Below, in pieces: positions 25,817 to 34,440 of a stretch of DNA of 64,000 bases; within the stretch, counting starts at the first letter, position 1; each line of letters begins with the position of its first letter. The notes beneath the pieces were generated by a model that searched no databases, was not told the origin of the DNA, and saw nothing but the letters and a program-made list of their open reading frames with translations. The position numbers were made by a program, and so were the translations under genes. Origin of the DNA: JBBWZH01 sp035544115 (lineage in GTDB: Bacteria > Actinomycetota > Actinomycetes > Mycobacteriales > CADCTP01). The DNA is taken from the NCBI GenBank assembly GCA_963714145.1, contig OY970235.1, forward strand, positions 8,804,001-8,868,000. Direction: 5' to 3'.

Positions 25817-27199
25817 GTGCCGGCTACCGATCCGCACCGCGCCACCGCCCAGGCGATCGAGACGGTCTGGCGGATGGAGTCGGCCCGGCTGGTCGCCGGC
25901 CTGGCCCGGGTCGTGCAGGACGTCGGCCTCGCCGAGGAACTCGCCCAGGACGCGCTGGTGGCCGCGCTGGAGCAGTGGCCGGCCGAGGGCGTCCCGGCCA
26001 ACCCGGCCGGTTGGCTGATGTCGACCGCGAAGCACCGGGCCATCGACACGCTCCGCCGGCGCAGCAGCTACCAGCGCAAGCTGGGCGAGATCGGCCGCGC
26101 GCTGGCGGTCGAGGAGGCCGCCGAGCCGGACCTGGCCGGCGCGCTGGACGACCACATCGGCGACGATCTGCTCCGGCTGATCTTCGTCGCCTGCCACCCG
26201 GTGCTGCCGCCGGACGGCCGAGTGGCGCTGACGCTCCGCCTGCTCGGCGGGTTGAGCACCGACGAGATTGCCCGGGCCTTCCTGGTCTCCGAACCGACCG
26301 TGGCGCAGCGGATCGTCCGGGCCAAGCGCACGCTCAGCACCAGGCGGGTGCCGTTCGAGATCCCCGCCCCGGCCGAGCTGCCGGACCGGCTCGCGGCCGT
26401 GCTCGAGGTCATCTACCTGGTCTTCAACGAGGGCTACTCGGCCACCGCGGGGCAGGACTGGATGCGTCCGGCGCTGTGCGCGGAGGCGCAGCGGCTCGGC
26501 CGGATCCTGGCCGGCCTGCTGCCGCGGGAGCCCGAGGTGCACGGCCTGCTCGCGCTGATGGAGATCCAGGCGTCCCGCCTCGGCGCCCGCACCGGCCCGG
26601 ACGGCAACCCGGTCCTGCTCCTCGACCAGGACCGGACCCGCTGGGACCGGCTGCTGATCCGCCGCGGCCTGGCCGCCCTCGACCACGCCGAGGCGCTGCC
26701 CGCCGCACCCGGCCGGTACACGCTGCAGGCCGCCATCGCCGCCTGCCACGCCCGGGCGCTCGCCCCCGGGGACACCGACTGGGAGCGGATCGCGGCCCTG
26801 TACGAGGTGCTCGCATACCTCACGCCGACGCCGGTGGTCCGGCTGAACCGGGCGGTCGCGGTGGGGATGGCGTACGGACCGGCGCAGGGTCTGCTGGCGG
26901 TCGACGAGCTGCGGGCCGAGCCGGCGCTGCGCGGCTACCCGCTGCTGCCCGCCGTCCGCGGCGACCTGCTGGCCAAGCTGGGCCGGGCCGGCGAGGCGGC
27001 CGAGGAGTTCACCCGGGCCGCCGGGCTGACCCGCAACGAGCGGGAGCGGGCCATCTTCCTGGCCCGGGCCGGGCCGCCGGGCGGTCCGCCTGAGCCGGGC
27101 CGGCCGGACGGCGGGACCCGGGCCGGCCCGCCGGGCGGGCGGGCTGAGCCGGGCCGGCCGGACGGCGGGGCCCGGGCCGGGCCGCCGGGCGGGTCATGA
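25817..27199 (+). CDS. ECF42-type RNA polymerase sigma factor with C-terminal extension
   Basis: A 460-residue protein. Region 2 (about 10-85, including AEELAQDALVAALEQWP) and region 4 (about 115-175, STDEIARAFLVSEPTVAQRIVRAKR) precede a long helical, TPR-like C-terminal part (about 190-430). This layout and the neighbouring DGPF gene match ECF42 sigma factors, which have no anti-sigma and need the C-terminal extension. The last 45 residues are a Gly/Pro/Arg repeat coded by a 63-bp tandem duplication, unusual for the family. GTG 25817 fits family N-termini; GTG 25799 is possible. The stop overlaps the convergent methyltransferase gene by 6 bp. Confidence 0.88.
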   Translation: MPATDPHRATAQAIETVWRMESARLVAGLARVVQDVGLAEELAQDALVAALEQWPAEGVPANPAGWLMSTAKHRAIDTLRRRSSYQRKLGEIGRALAVEEAAEPDLAGALDDHIGDDLLRLIFVACHPVLPPDGRVALTLRLLGGLSTDEIARAFLVSEPTVAQRIVRAKRTLSTRRVPFEIPAPAELPDRLAAVLEVIYLVFNEGYSATAGQDWMRPALCAEAQRLGRILAGLLPREPEVHGLLALMEIQASRLGARTGPDGNPVLLLDQDRTRWDRLLIRRGLAALDHAEALPAAPGRYTLQAAIAACHARALAPGDTDWERIAALYEVLAYLTPTPVVRLNRAVAVGMAYGPAQGLLAVDELRAEPALRGYPLLPAVRGDLLAKLGRAGEAAEEFTRAAGLTRNERERAIFLARAGPPGGPPEPGRPDGGTRAGPPGGRAEPGRPDGGARAGPPGGS

Positions 27200-28066
27200 C
27201 CGGCGCAGGTAGCCGCGCGGGTTGAAGGTCAGCATGAACTTCTCCCGGGTGTCGTCCACCGTGAACCGGTCGTCGGCCTGGAGGAACTCGTGCAGGGCCT
27301 CCCACGGGCCGGCGCCGAACGACGGCAGCACCGGGTGGCCGTTGATGTTGCCGTCCTCCACGATCAGGTACGAGCCCGGCGTGACCACGTCGCTCCACAG
27401 CTTCAGCTCGTCCCGGACGTGGGCGTACGAATGGTCCGAGTCGAGGATGACGAGTACGGTCCCGGCCCCGTCCAGCTGGGCCAGCACCTCGGCGTGGATG
27501 GCCGGGTCGGTGGACGAGCCGTGCAGCTTGGTCAGCCGCGGGTGGGTGATCTCCTCGGCCAGGTTCTCGATGTCGATGGTCAGCACCCGGCCGGTGCCGA
27601 GGGTCTCGCACAGGTCGCAGAGGTAGAGCGCGCTGCCGCCGCGGTTGGTGCCGGCCTCGATGATCACGTCCGGCCGCACCTCGTGCAGGATCTCCTGGTA
27701 GATCCACATGTCCAGGGGGCACTTCGCGGTCAGCACGCCCCGGTACCGGGTGTTCTGCCAGGTGCGCCAGGGCGCGTGGTAGTAGACCCGGTGGAACTGG
27801 TCCAGCACGGCCTGCCGCAGCTCGGGCGAGGCGTACATGTCGCCGGTGGTCCGATCCCAGGCGTCGCGCAGCGCCGGGGTGACCGCGTCCACGTAGGCCG
27901 GGTCGGGTACCGCGGCCGCCGACCGGGTCAGCACCTCGCGCACCTCCCGGTCGCGCCGGCCGATGCCCTGCTCGGCCCGGCTCAGCAGGGTCGCCATCCG
28001 GCGCAGCACCAGCGAGTCGACCCGGTCGACCGCGGCCGCGCGTACCCGCCGCAGACCTGTTGCCAT
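27194..28066 (-). CDS. CmcI/cephalosporin hydroxylase-family methyltransferase-like protein
   Basis: A 290-residue cytosolic protein with the Rossmann motif VIIEAGTNRGGSALYL, the acidic strand VLTIDIEN, and ILDSDHSYAHV followed by VTPGSYLIVEDGNINGHPV. This is the pattern of the CmcI/RhbI-like group of SAM-dependent O-methyltransferases annotated as cephalosporin hydroxylases. The substrate is unknown; sugar or polyketide O-methylation is typical. ATG 28066 has GGAGG eight bases upstream. It overlaps the sigma gene tail-to-tail by 6 bp and diverges from the ADP-ribosyltransferase gene. Confidence 0.85.
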   Translation of the reverse strand: MATGLRRVRAAAVDRVDSLVLRRMATLLSRAEQGIGRRDREVREVLTRSAAAVPDPAYVDAVTPALRDAWDRTTGDMYASPELRQAVLDQFHRVYYHAPWRTWQNTRYRGVLTAKCPLDMWIYQEILHEVRPDVIIEAGTNRGGSALYLCDLCETLGTGRVLTIDIENLAEEITHPRLTKLHGSSTDPAIHAEVLAQLDGAGTVLVILDSDHSYAHVRDELKLWSDVVTPGSYLIVEDGNINGHPVLPSFGAGPWEALHEFLQADDRFTVDDTREKFMLTFNPRGYLRRS

Positions 28067-28291
28067 CGCGGTGCCTCCGCTGAGCGATCTCGGCCCGCTC
28101 GTACCCGGGTGGGCCGCCGCACAATATAGGCGGCCGCGCGCACCCGGCCCGCAGCCGCCCATGCCGGGGCCCGCGCCGGGGTTGGCACCGGCCGGCTGCC
28201 CGTTTGGGCGGACGGTGCGGGCAAGGGTTATCAAGCCGCGATTGACCGCAGATGCTTGCGATGGACACTCGACGGCTGCACCGGGGCGGGA

Positions 28292-31200
28292 ATGGCTGAG
28301 GCGGACACTTCGATCGCGCACGCGCGCCCGGCTCAGCGTGAGGTGGCGTCGGGGCGGGCCGCGCAGCACGCCGGCGTGGGGCTGGCCGGGCTGGCGCCGG
28401 CCGGCAACCAGGCCATCGGGCAGCTGCTGCGGTCCCGGACGTCCGGGGCGCAGGCGATCGGTCGGGTGGTCGGCGGTCGGGCCGCCGTGCAGCGGGAGGC
28501 CGCGTCCTCGTCCGCGGTCTCCTCGTCCGCCAGGTCTTCGTCCGCGGCGTCCTCGTCCGCCGGGCCGGGGCCGGCGGGTGGGCTCGGCGGGCTCGGGCTC
28601 GGCGGCGACGCGCTCGTGCTCAAGCCGGACGACTCGGGCCGGCCGGCCGACCAGATGTCCTGGACCGAGCTGCAGGCCGCGATCGACGAGCAGCAGGGGT
28701 TCATCGCCGAGCAGACGTCCACCACGCCGGAGGTGATCCGCCGGCAGGCCCGCCTGGACGCACTGCACGCGGCGCAGCAGAAGCTGGCCGGGCAGGCGGC
28801 GCACGCCGGGCAGCCGGCGAAAGGCAAGGGCAAGCACAAGGGCAAGGACAAGCCGCCGCTGCCGCCGCGGCCCGAGTCGCTCGAGCACAGCATCGACCTG
28901 GCGCACCGGTCGCCGGGCGAGATCAAGGCCGAGCTGGACAAGGTCATCGCCTACCTCGCCGCCGGCCCGCCCAAGGCGGAGCGGGAGATCCTCCAGCTCG
29001 CCCTGCCGGACCTGGAGCAGGCCGCCGGAGTGGCCCGGGCGGAGAAGCTGGCCACCGCGCGGCAGGAGAAGCTGTCCACCGCGCTGGCCGCGACCACCGG
29101 CACCGAGGCCGACCAGTTGATCGAGATGCTGCACCGGGTGCAGGACGTCGAGAAGGACCCGGGCCAGGACGGCATCTGGCTCATCCACCACGACGGGCTG
29201 GTCTTCCCGCTGGCCGCGGCCGAGCTGACCGAGCTGCGGCAGCGCGTGTCCACCGGCCTGATCAGGGGCGCGAGCGCGGTCAACAGCTTCATCGGCGACG
29301 TCGAGCAGGCCTGGCGCGGCCGGTACGAGAAGAACCAGGAACACACGATCGTGCACGGGCTGGTCAAGTTCACCACCGACGCCGAGGACATCACGCCGGC
29401 CCAGATCGCGAAGATGGTCGAGGGCGGTAACCACTTCATGGGCCGGGTCCGGGACCGCAGCCGGGCCGGCGCCCTGGTCAGCGCCGGCGACGACCTGCTC
29501 TACCTCGACGGCTACGCCAAGTACTGGTCGAACAAGGTCGGCGAGTGGGACTCCACCCTGGTCGGCGGCGCCGGCCGCTGGGTGCTCGCGCTGACCATCC
29601 TGAAGGAGTCGCTCAGCCTGCTGGCCGGGTTCGGCGCGGCCGGCCTGGCCGCGAAGGCCGGCGGCGGGTTCCTCGGCGCGCTGAAGGCCGGCGGGACGGT
29701 GGCGTCGCTGACCACCGCGACCGGCGCGGCGGCCGGCGGCGTCGGCGCCGCGGTCAGCGGCGGCGACGTGGTGGCCGGGCTCCGGGCCGGCGGCGGCGCC
29801 GGTTTCGGCGTCGGGGCGAACGCGCTGACCGCCGGGGCCAGCCGGATCGCCTCGGTCGCCGACGCGGCCAAGGCCGGCAGCGCGGCCGGCAAGGCGTACG
29901 CCGTCGGCAAGGCGGTGGCGGTCGAGGCCGGCGCGAACATGGCGACCAGCGTCACCCAGGCCGCGATCGAGGGCCACAGCACCGGTGACGCCGCCCTGGC
30001 CGCGCTCACCTCCGCGCCCATCGGCACCCTCGGCGGCGCCGCGGTCGGCACCTACGCCCAGAGCAAGGCGGCCCGGACCATCGGCAACGTCGTCGTCGGC
30101 AGCGCCAGCGGCATGGCCGGCGCCTCCGCGACCGGCGGCGACCACCTGGTCGGCGCCATCGAGGGCAGTGCCGGCGGCGCGCACAGCGTCCTGGCCCACG
30201 GCGCCACCGGCGCCGGCGGCGGCGAGCCCGCCCACGTCGGCACCCGCCAGGGCGAGCCGGCCGCTCCGATCATGCCCGCGGCCCCGGAGGCGATCGTGCA
30301 CCCGGCCGAGGGCATGCGGATCGGCGAATCCCGCATCGGCGAGGCCTGGATCGGCGCCGACGCCCCGATCATCCCCGTCGAGGGGATGCGGATCGGTGAG
30401 GCGCGGATCGGGGACGCCCGGATCGGCGGCGAGGCCGCGGCGATGGTTCCGGTGGACGGGATGCGCATTGGCGAGGCGCGGATCGGGGACGCGCGGATCG
30501 GCGGCGAGGCGCCGGCGGCGACCGTGGTCCCCGCCGACGGGATGCGCATCGGTGAAGCGCGGATCGGCGAGGCGCGGATTGGCGGTGAGGCGCGGATTGG
30601 CGGTGAGGCGCCGGCCGACGGGATGCGGATCGGCGAGAGCCGGATCGGCGACTCGCGGGTCGGGGCGGAACCTGCTGCCGAGGGGATGCGGATCGGGGAG
30701 GCCCGGATCGGCGAGGCGCGGGTCGGTGGTGAGCCGGCTGCGGATGGGATGCGGATCGGGGAGGCCCGGGTCGGCGAGGCGCACATGTCCGGTGAGCCGG
30801 CGGCCGAGGGAATGCGGGTGGGGGAGGCCCGGATCGGGGACGCGCGGATCGGCGAGGCGGCGGTCGGCGGGGGGAGCGCTCAGGTCGATGACGGCAAACT
30901 GTTCTCGGCCGACGACCTCGACGCGCATTTCGCCAATCTGGAAGGCGATCTCGGCGCCCACAACGCGGACGGGACGACGCTGTACAGCGCGAGCATGGAC
31001 TCGGTCGCCGGTGCCGAGATCTCCGAGCGCGGCTCGCGGCTCGACCTGAAGCGGATCAACGAGGTGCGGGTCCGCGAGGGGAAGGCCCCGCTGCTGCCCG
31101 GGGACGCCGCGCAGCCGGCCGTACCGGCGAGCCTGCCGCCGGAGACCTGGTTGCTGGACCAGCAGCGGGTCGGGATCGCCGACCCGACCGCGGCGGCCAA

Positions 31201-32101
31201 CGCCCACTACGCGCCGAACCGCACCGGCTTCGCCTACGACGTACGGAACGCCCAGATCACCGCCGGGACGAGCGGCGACCGGCTGTCGACGCCAACCGGG
31301 CCGACGTTCGGGGAGGCGGCGGACCGGGTCGTCGGCGGCGCCCGGGACGTGACCTTCGACCCGGCCACCGGCACCTGGCGGCCGGGCGACGGCCCGTACC
31401 AGCGGCCGCACAACGAGCTCGGCCAGGACGGCAACTTCGCCCCGCGCACCGCCGACGAGTGGCACGCCTGGGAGCAGACGCACGGCCCGATGACCGACGA
31501 GCAGCGGTACGCGCTCTGGTTCTACAGCGACGACCTGTCCGGGCACCTGAACCCGTCGCTGCGCGGGCAGGGCGCCGGCCAGCTGGTGTCCGACCCGCAG
31601 GCTGCCGCGGCCGTGGCCAGCGATCTGGACCAGGCGATGCGGCCGGTGCCCTTCGACACCGTGGTGCACCGCAAGACGTCGGTCGCCGAGTTCAGCAGCC
31701 TCAACGTGACCGACCCGGCCCAGCTGGCGAACCTGAAGGGCAGCAGCTTCGTCCAGCAGGCGTACGCGAGCACCTCGATCGAGAGCGGCACCTGGAGCGG
31801 CGCGGTCGAGCTGGTGATCCAGGTCCCCAAGGGCACCCGCGGCCGGTACCTCGGCGGCACCACCAGCGGGGCCCAGCCGACCAACCCGCTGAACCCGACC
31901 GCGGGCGCGCCGCTGGCCTCGATGCCGTCGGAGATGGAGTTCCTGGTCGAGCGCGGCACCTCGTTCACGATCATGGACGTCCGGCAGTCCGGCACCGGCC
32001 CGAACGGCCAACCCCGGTGGACGGTGGAGGTCCGGGTAGCCGAGCAGGGCGTCCGGACCGCGCTGCTGGCGAACCCCACCCCGCTGCCCGGTCAGCCCTG
32101 A
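28292..32101 (+). CDS. Large toxin-like protein with C-terminal ADP-ribosyltransferase domain
   Basis: A 1269-residue protein in four parts. The N-terminus has GLAPAGNQAIGQLLRS and VQRE, like N-termini of DUF4157-type effector proteins. Residues about 40-420 are helical and charged. Residues about 423-650 are Ala/Gly-rich and hydrophobic, as in pore or carrier regions. Residues about 673-859 hold eight copies of a GMRIGEARIGDARIGGE-like repeat. The C-terminus (about 1080-1265) is an R-S-E ADP-ribosyltransferase: Arg1127, S1160-T-S, and E1214-x-E1216 all present, so it should be active on a protein target. No signal peptide is seen. No immunity gene is recognisable next to it. ATG 28292 is preferred over an upstream TTG at 28256. 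Delivery route unknown; injection-system cargo or a polymorphic toxin is inferred. Confidence 0.8.
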   Translation: MAEADTSIAHARPAQREVASGRAAQHAGVGLAGLAPAGNQAIGQLLRSRTSGAQAIGRVVGGRAAVQREAASSSAVSSSARSSSAASSSAGPGPAGGLGGLGLGGDALVLKPDDSGRPADQMSWTELQAAIDEQQGFIAEQTSTTPEVIRRQARLDALHAAQQKLAGQAAHAGQPAKGKGKHKGKDKPPLPPRPESLEHSIDLAHRSPGEIKAELDKVIAYLAAGPPKAEREILQLALPDLEQAAGVARAEKLATARQEKLSTALAATTGTEADQLIEMLHRVQDVEKDPGQDGIWLIHHDGLVFPLAAAELTELRQRVSTGLIRGASAVNSFIGDVEQAWRGRYEKNQEHTIVHGLVKFTTDAEDITPAQIAKMVEGGNHFMGRVRDRSRAGALVSAGDDLLYLDGYAKYWSNKVGEWDSTLVGGAGRWVLALTILKESLSLLAGFGAAGLAAKAGGGFLGALKAGGTVASLTTATGAAAGGVGAAVSGGDVVAGLRAGGGAGFGVGANALTAGASRIASVADAAKAGSAAGKAYAVGKAVAVEAGANMATSVTQAAIEGHSTGDAALAALTSAPIGTLGGAAVGTYAQSKAARTIGNVVVGSASGMAGASATGGDHLVGAIEGSAGGAHSVLAHGATGAGGGEPAHVGTRQGEPAAPIMPAAPEAIVHPAEGMRIGESRIGEAWIGADAPIIPVEGMRIGEARIGDARIGGEAAAMVPVDGMRIGEARIGDARIGGEAPAATVVPADGMRIGEARIGEARIGGEARIGGEAPADGMRIGESRIGDSRVGAEPAAEGMRIGEARIGEARVGGEPAADGMRIGEARVGEAHMSGEPAAEGMRVGEARIGDARIGEAAVGGGSAQVDDGKLFSADDLDAHFANLEGDLGAHNADGTTLYSASMDSVAGAEISERGSRLDLKRINEVRVREGKAPLLPGDAAQPAVPASLPPETWLLDQQRVGIADPTAAANAHYAPNRTGFAYDVRNAQITAGTSGDRLSTPTGPTFGEAADRVVGGARDVTFDPATGTWRPGDGPYQRPHNELGQDGNFAPRTADEWHAWEQTHGPMTDEQRYALWFYSDDLSGHLNPSLRGQGAGQLVSDPQAAAAVASDLDQAMRPVPFDTVVHRKTSVAEFSSLNVTDPAQLANLKGSSFVQQAYASTSIESGTWSGAVELVIQVPKGTRGRYLGGTTSGAQPTNPLNPTAGAPLASMPSEMEFLVERGTSFTIMDVRQSGTGPNGQPRWTVEVRVAEQGVRTALLANPTPLPGQP
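30310..30870 (+). repeat. Tandem repeats encoding RIGEA pentads
   Basis: Eight imperfect copies of a unit of about 18 residues, each built from three pentads of the form R-I-G-E/D-A, joined by short linkers of varying length. Third-position drift between copies shows the array is not brand new, but copy 4 carries an extra pentad, which fits unequal exchange. Confidence 0.85.
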
Positions 32102-32162
32102 CCGCGCGCCCGGCGACTTAGCCATGCCTTAGCGTCGCAAACCTGCCCCGGCGCATAGCGTG

Positions 32163-32190
32163 ACCCTCCCGTAACGCTGGGAGGGTGAGG
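32163..32190 (+). promoter_or_regulatory. Hairpin covering the ribosome-binding site
   Basis: ACCCTCCC (32163-32170) pairs perfectly with GGGAGGGT (32179-32186), an 8-bp stem with an 8-base loop. The right arm contains the Shine-Dalgarno GGGAGG of the next gene, whose ATG is at 32191, so the hairpin could block translation. Confidence 0.55.
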
Positions 32191-33513
32191 ATGAAGCGCG
32201 CATTAGTCGTGTTATCGGTGTCCGCCGGTGTGGTGCTGATGGCCGCGTCGGGGGCGGCCGCCGCGCCGCCGCGCGGCTCGACCGAACTGGTCAGCCGCAG
32301 CAGTGCCGAAGTGCAGGGCGATCAGGACAGCGTGCTGCCGGCGGTCAGCGCCGACGGCCGCTTCGTCGCGTTCACCTCGCTTGCCGACAACCTGGTCCCG
32401 GGCGACACCAACGAGGCGTCCGACGTCTTCGTCCGGGACCGGCGGACCGGCCGGACCGAGCGGATCAGCGTCAGCAGCCTCGGCGTCCAGGGGGACGGGA
32501 ACAGCGGGTTCCTGGAGGGGCTGGGCGGCCCGTCGATCAGCGCCGACGGGCGGTTCGTGGCCTTCGACTCGGCGGCCACCAACCTGGTCCGGTTCGACAC
32601 CAACCAGACCGCCGACGTGTTCGTGCACGACCGCCGGACCGGCCGCACCCAGCGGGTCAGCGTGGACAGCCACGGCCGGCAGGGCAACGGCGCCAGCACC
32701 AGCCCGGTGATCAGCGCCGACGGCCGCCGGGTCGCGTACGAGTCGTTCGCCGACAACCTGGTGCTGCCGGACACCAACTTCAGCTCCGACATCATCGTCC
32801 GGGACCGCCGCACCGGCCGGACCATCCGCGCCAACGACGCCCCGGACGGCACCCAGGCCGACAACCTCTCGTTCCGCCCGGCCCTGAACGGCAACGGGCA
32901 CCTGGTCGTCTTCGGCTCGTTCGCCACCAACCTCGGCGGCAACCCGGCCGCGCTCGGTGACGTGTACCTGCGCGACCTGGACACCGGCCGGCTGCAGGCG
33001 ATCAGCTCACCGCCCGGCTCGACCGACCCGCTGGCCGGCAGCGACCACGGCAGCATCACCCCGGACGGCCGGTTCATCGTCTTCGACTCGCAGACCACCG
33101 ACCTGTTCCCGGACGGCAACGGGCACGTCCGCGACATCGTCCTGTTCGACCGGGTGACCGGCCGCTACCAGGCGATCAGCCGGGACGACGCCGGGGTGCC
33201 GGGCGACGACAACAGCATCGAACCGGTGATCAGCGCCGACGGCCGGTTCGTCAGCTACGCCTCGTTCGCCGGCAACCTGGTCGACGGTGACGGCAACGGC
33301 CGGGTGGACGTCTTCGTCCGGGACCGCCGCGCCGGCACCACCCGCCGGGTCAGCGCCACCCGCGAGGCCGAAGGCAACCTGGACAGCCTCAGCCCGGCCA
33401 TCAGCGCCGACGGCGAGGTCATCGCCTACTCCTCGGCCGCCACCACCCTGGTCCGGGAGACCGACGTCGGCTTCTTCGCCTTCGACATCCTGGTCCACAC
33501 CGACCGCCGCTGA
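32191..33513 (+). CDS. Secreted TolB/PD40-type beta-propeller protein
   Basis: A 440-residue protein. Residues 1-27 are a signal peptide ending AAA-APP. The rest is seven or so repeats of the form ISADGRFVAFxS followed by DxFVRDRRTGRT, the WD40-like PD40 pattern of TolB propellers. It should be an extracellular binding or scaffold protein; no catalytic domain is present. Two TTA codons at positions 5 and 8 (32203-32205, 32212-32214) and a hairpin over the ribosome-binding site suggest controlled translation. ATG 32191 is chosen over GTG 32185 because of GGGAGG spacing. Confidence 0.85.
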   Translation: MKRALVVLSVSAGVVLMAASGAAAAPPRGSTELVSRSSAEVQGDQDSVLPAVSADGRFVAFTSLADNLVPGDTNEASDVFVRDRRTGRTERISVSSLGVQGDGNSGFLEGLGGPSISADGRFVAFDSAATNLVRFDTNQTADVFVHDRRTGRTQRVSVDSHGRQGNGASTSPVISADGRRVAYESFADNLVLPDTNFSSDIIVRDRRTGRTIRANDAPDGTQADNLSFRPALNGNGHLVVFGSFATNLGGNPAALGDVYLRDLDTGRLQAISSPPGSTDPLAGSDHGSITPDGRFIVFDSQTTDLFPDGNGHVRDIVLFDRVTGRYQAISRDDAGVPGDDNSIEPVISADGRFVSYASFAGNLVDGDGNGRVDVFVRDRRAGTTRRVSATREAEGNLDSLSPAISADGEVIAYSSAATTLVRETDVGFFAFDILVHTDRR

Positions 33514-33519
33514 CCGATC

Positions 33520-33550
33520 GGCCCGGCGAGGCACCCCGCCCCGCCGGGCC
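33520..33550. terminator. Hairpin between convergent genes
   Basis: GGCCCGGCG (33520-33528) pairs with CGCCGGGCC (33542-33550) around a 13-base loop just after the propeller gene and before the end of the convergent EACC1-like gene. Confidence 0.6.
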
Positions 33551-33611
33551 CGGCCAGCTACCGCCGAACCCGCCGGTCCCGGCGCGGCCGCACCGCGCCG
33601 GGACCGGGCGG

Positions 33612-33956
33612 TCAATCTCCGTCGGCCAGGGCGCGGCGGAGCAGTGCCGCCGCGTCGGCGGCGTTGGTCGCGGTGATCTCCACCCGCCGGCGCTGGCGCC
33701 GCACCGCGATCCGGACCCATGCGTGCGGCCGGCGGGTCTGCATCCAGCCGGACAGCGTGTTCGCCAGCACGGTGAGGGTGGGATCCGCCTCGACCGCCAC
33801 CAGGAACGCGTTCGGCTTCGCGCCCGCGTCCCTGGCCGGGTTCTTCGGCGGCGCCCACCGCACCTGTCCGCGGAACTCCTCGGTCGAGCTGACCCGCTCG
33901 TACAAGGACTCCAGCTCGTCATAGCCCGCGCCGGCCAACGCGACTGACAACTCCAT
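33612..33956 (-). CDS. EACC1-like small protein
   Basis: A 114-residue protein: N-terminal strand and helix (LSVALAGAGYDELESLYERV), FRGQVRW, a hydrophobic helix (TLTVLANTLSGWMQTRR), strand WVRIAVRRQ and a final helix. The order and wording resemble effector-associated constant component EACC1, a small protein found beside predicted conflict-system effectors in multicellular bacteria. No trypsin- or caspase-like EACC1 partner is next to it here; the closest candidates are the divergent operon at 34441 and the ADP-ribosyltransferase protein. ATG 33956 has AGGGGG six bases upstream. Assignment is by recall, moderate confidence. Confidence 0.6.
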   Translation of the reverse strand: MELSVALAGAGYDELESLYERVSSTEEFRGQVRWAPPKNPARDAGAKPNAFLVAVEADPTLTVLANTLSGWMQTRRPHAWVRIAVRRQRRRVEITATNAADAAALLRRALADGD

Positions 33957-34202
33957 TGCACCCCCCTGTCGCCCGATTTCGGCGGGCTTCGCCCATGCGT
34001 CGCTCCGGTGTGACGGCGAGCGCAAACTACCCGGTTTGGCCCCGGCCGCGGGCTCGAGGTTCAGGTTGCGGGGGAATCGGGTGTCGGCATGCGGATGCCG
34101 TGCCGGATTCACGCCACTGTAGGTCGGGGTGGCGCGTCGCGACAGCCGCCCGGCCGCGGCCGATCGGCCCAGGTGGCTGGGCCGGGCGCCGGTGGGCGGC
34201 GG

Positions 34203-34247
34203 GCAATGATCATGCCTGTTCGGGCAAGGTGGCAAACCGATCATTGC
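34203..34247. promoter_or_regulatory. Spaced inverted repeat GCAATGATC/GATCATTGC
   Basis: Perfect 9-bp arms at 34203-34211 and 34239-34247, 27 bases apart, in the 484-bp divergent spacer 33957-34440. The A+T content is unusual here. A two-site operator is plausible. No other gene is supported in the spacer. Confidence 0.45.
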
Positions 34248-34395
34248 GGTTGCGTGGGGTTGACCACAACACTCACCGGTGACGGCGCTCCTGGGGGGAT
34301 GCGCCTGGTGGGGGGAACAATGCGCCGATCTGTCCCGAACCGGCCCGTGGCCGTCGCGTCCGGTTGCCTGCCGCCGCCGTAATCAGCATTCGATT

Positions 34396-34418
34396 CCGAT
34401 ATCTGATCCCGATATCTG
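34396..34418 (+). promoter_or_regulatory. Direct repeat CCGATATCTG just before DUF1326 operon
   Basis: Two exact 10-bp copies (34396-34405, 34409-34418) with a 13-bp period, each holding the palindrome GATATC, 22 bp before the GTG start. The position suits an operator or activator site; GATATC may also serve as a -10 box. Confidence 0.5.
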
Positions 34419-34440
34419 GCTGCTGAGAGGCGGGGCCCTC

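Noticed and set aside
28256..28291. TTG-started extension of the ADP-ribosyltransferase protein
   Set aside because: The added 12 residues have no ribosome-binding site support; ATG 28292 begins the effector-like N-terminus.
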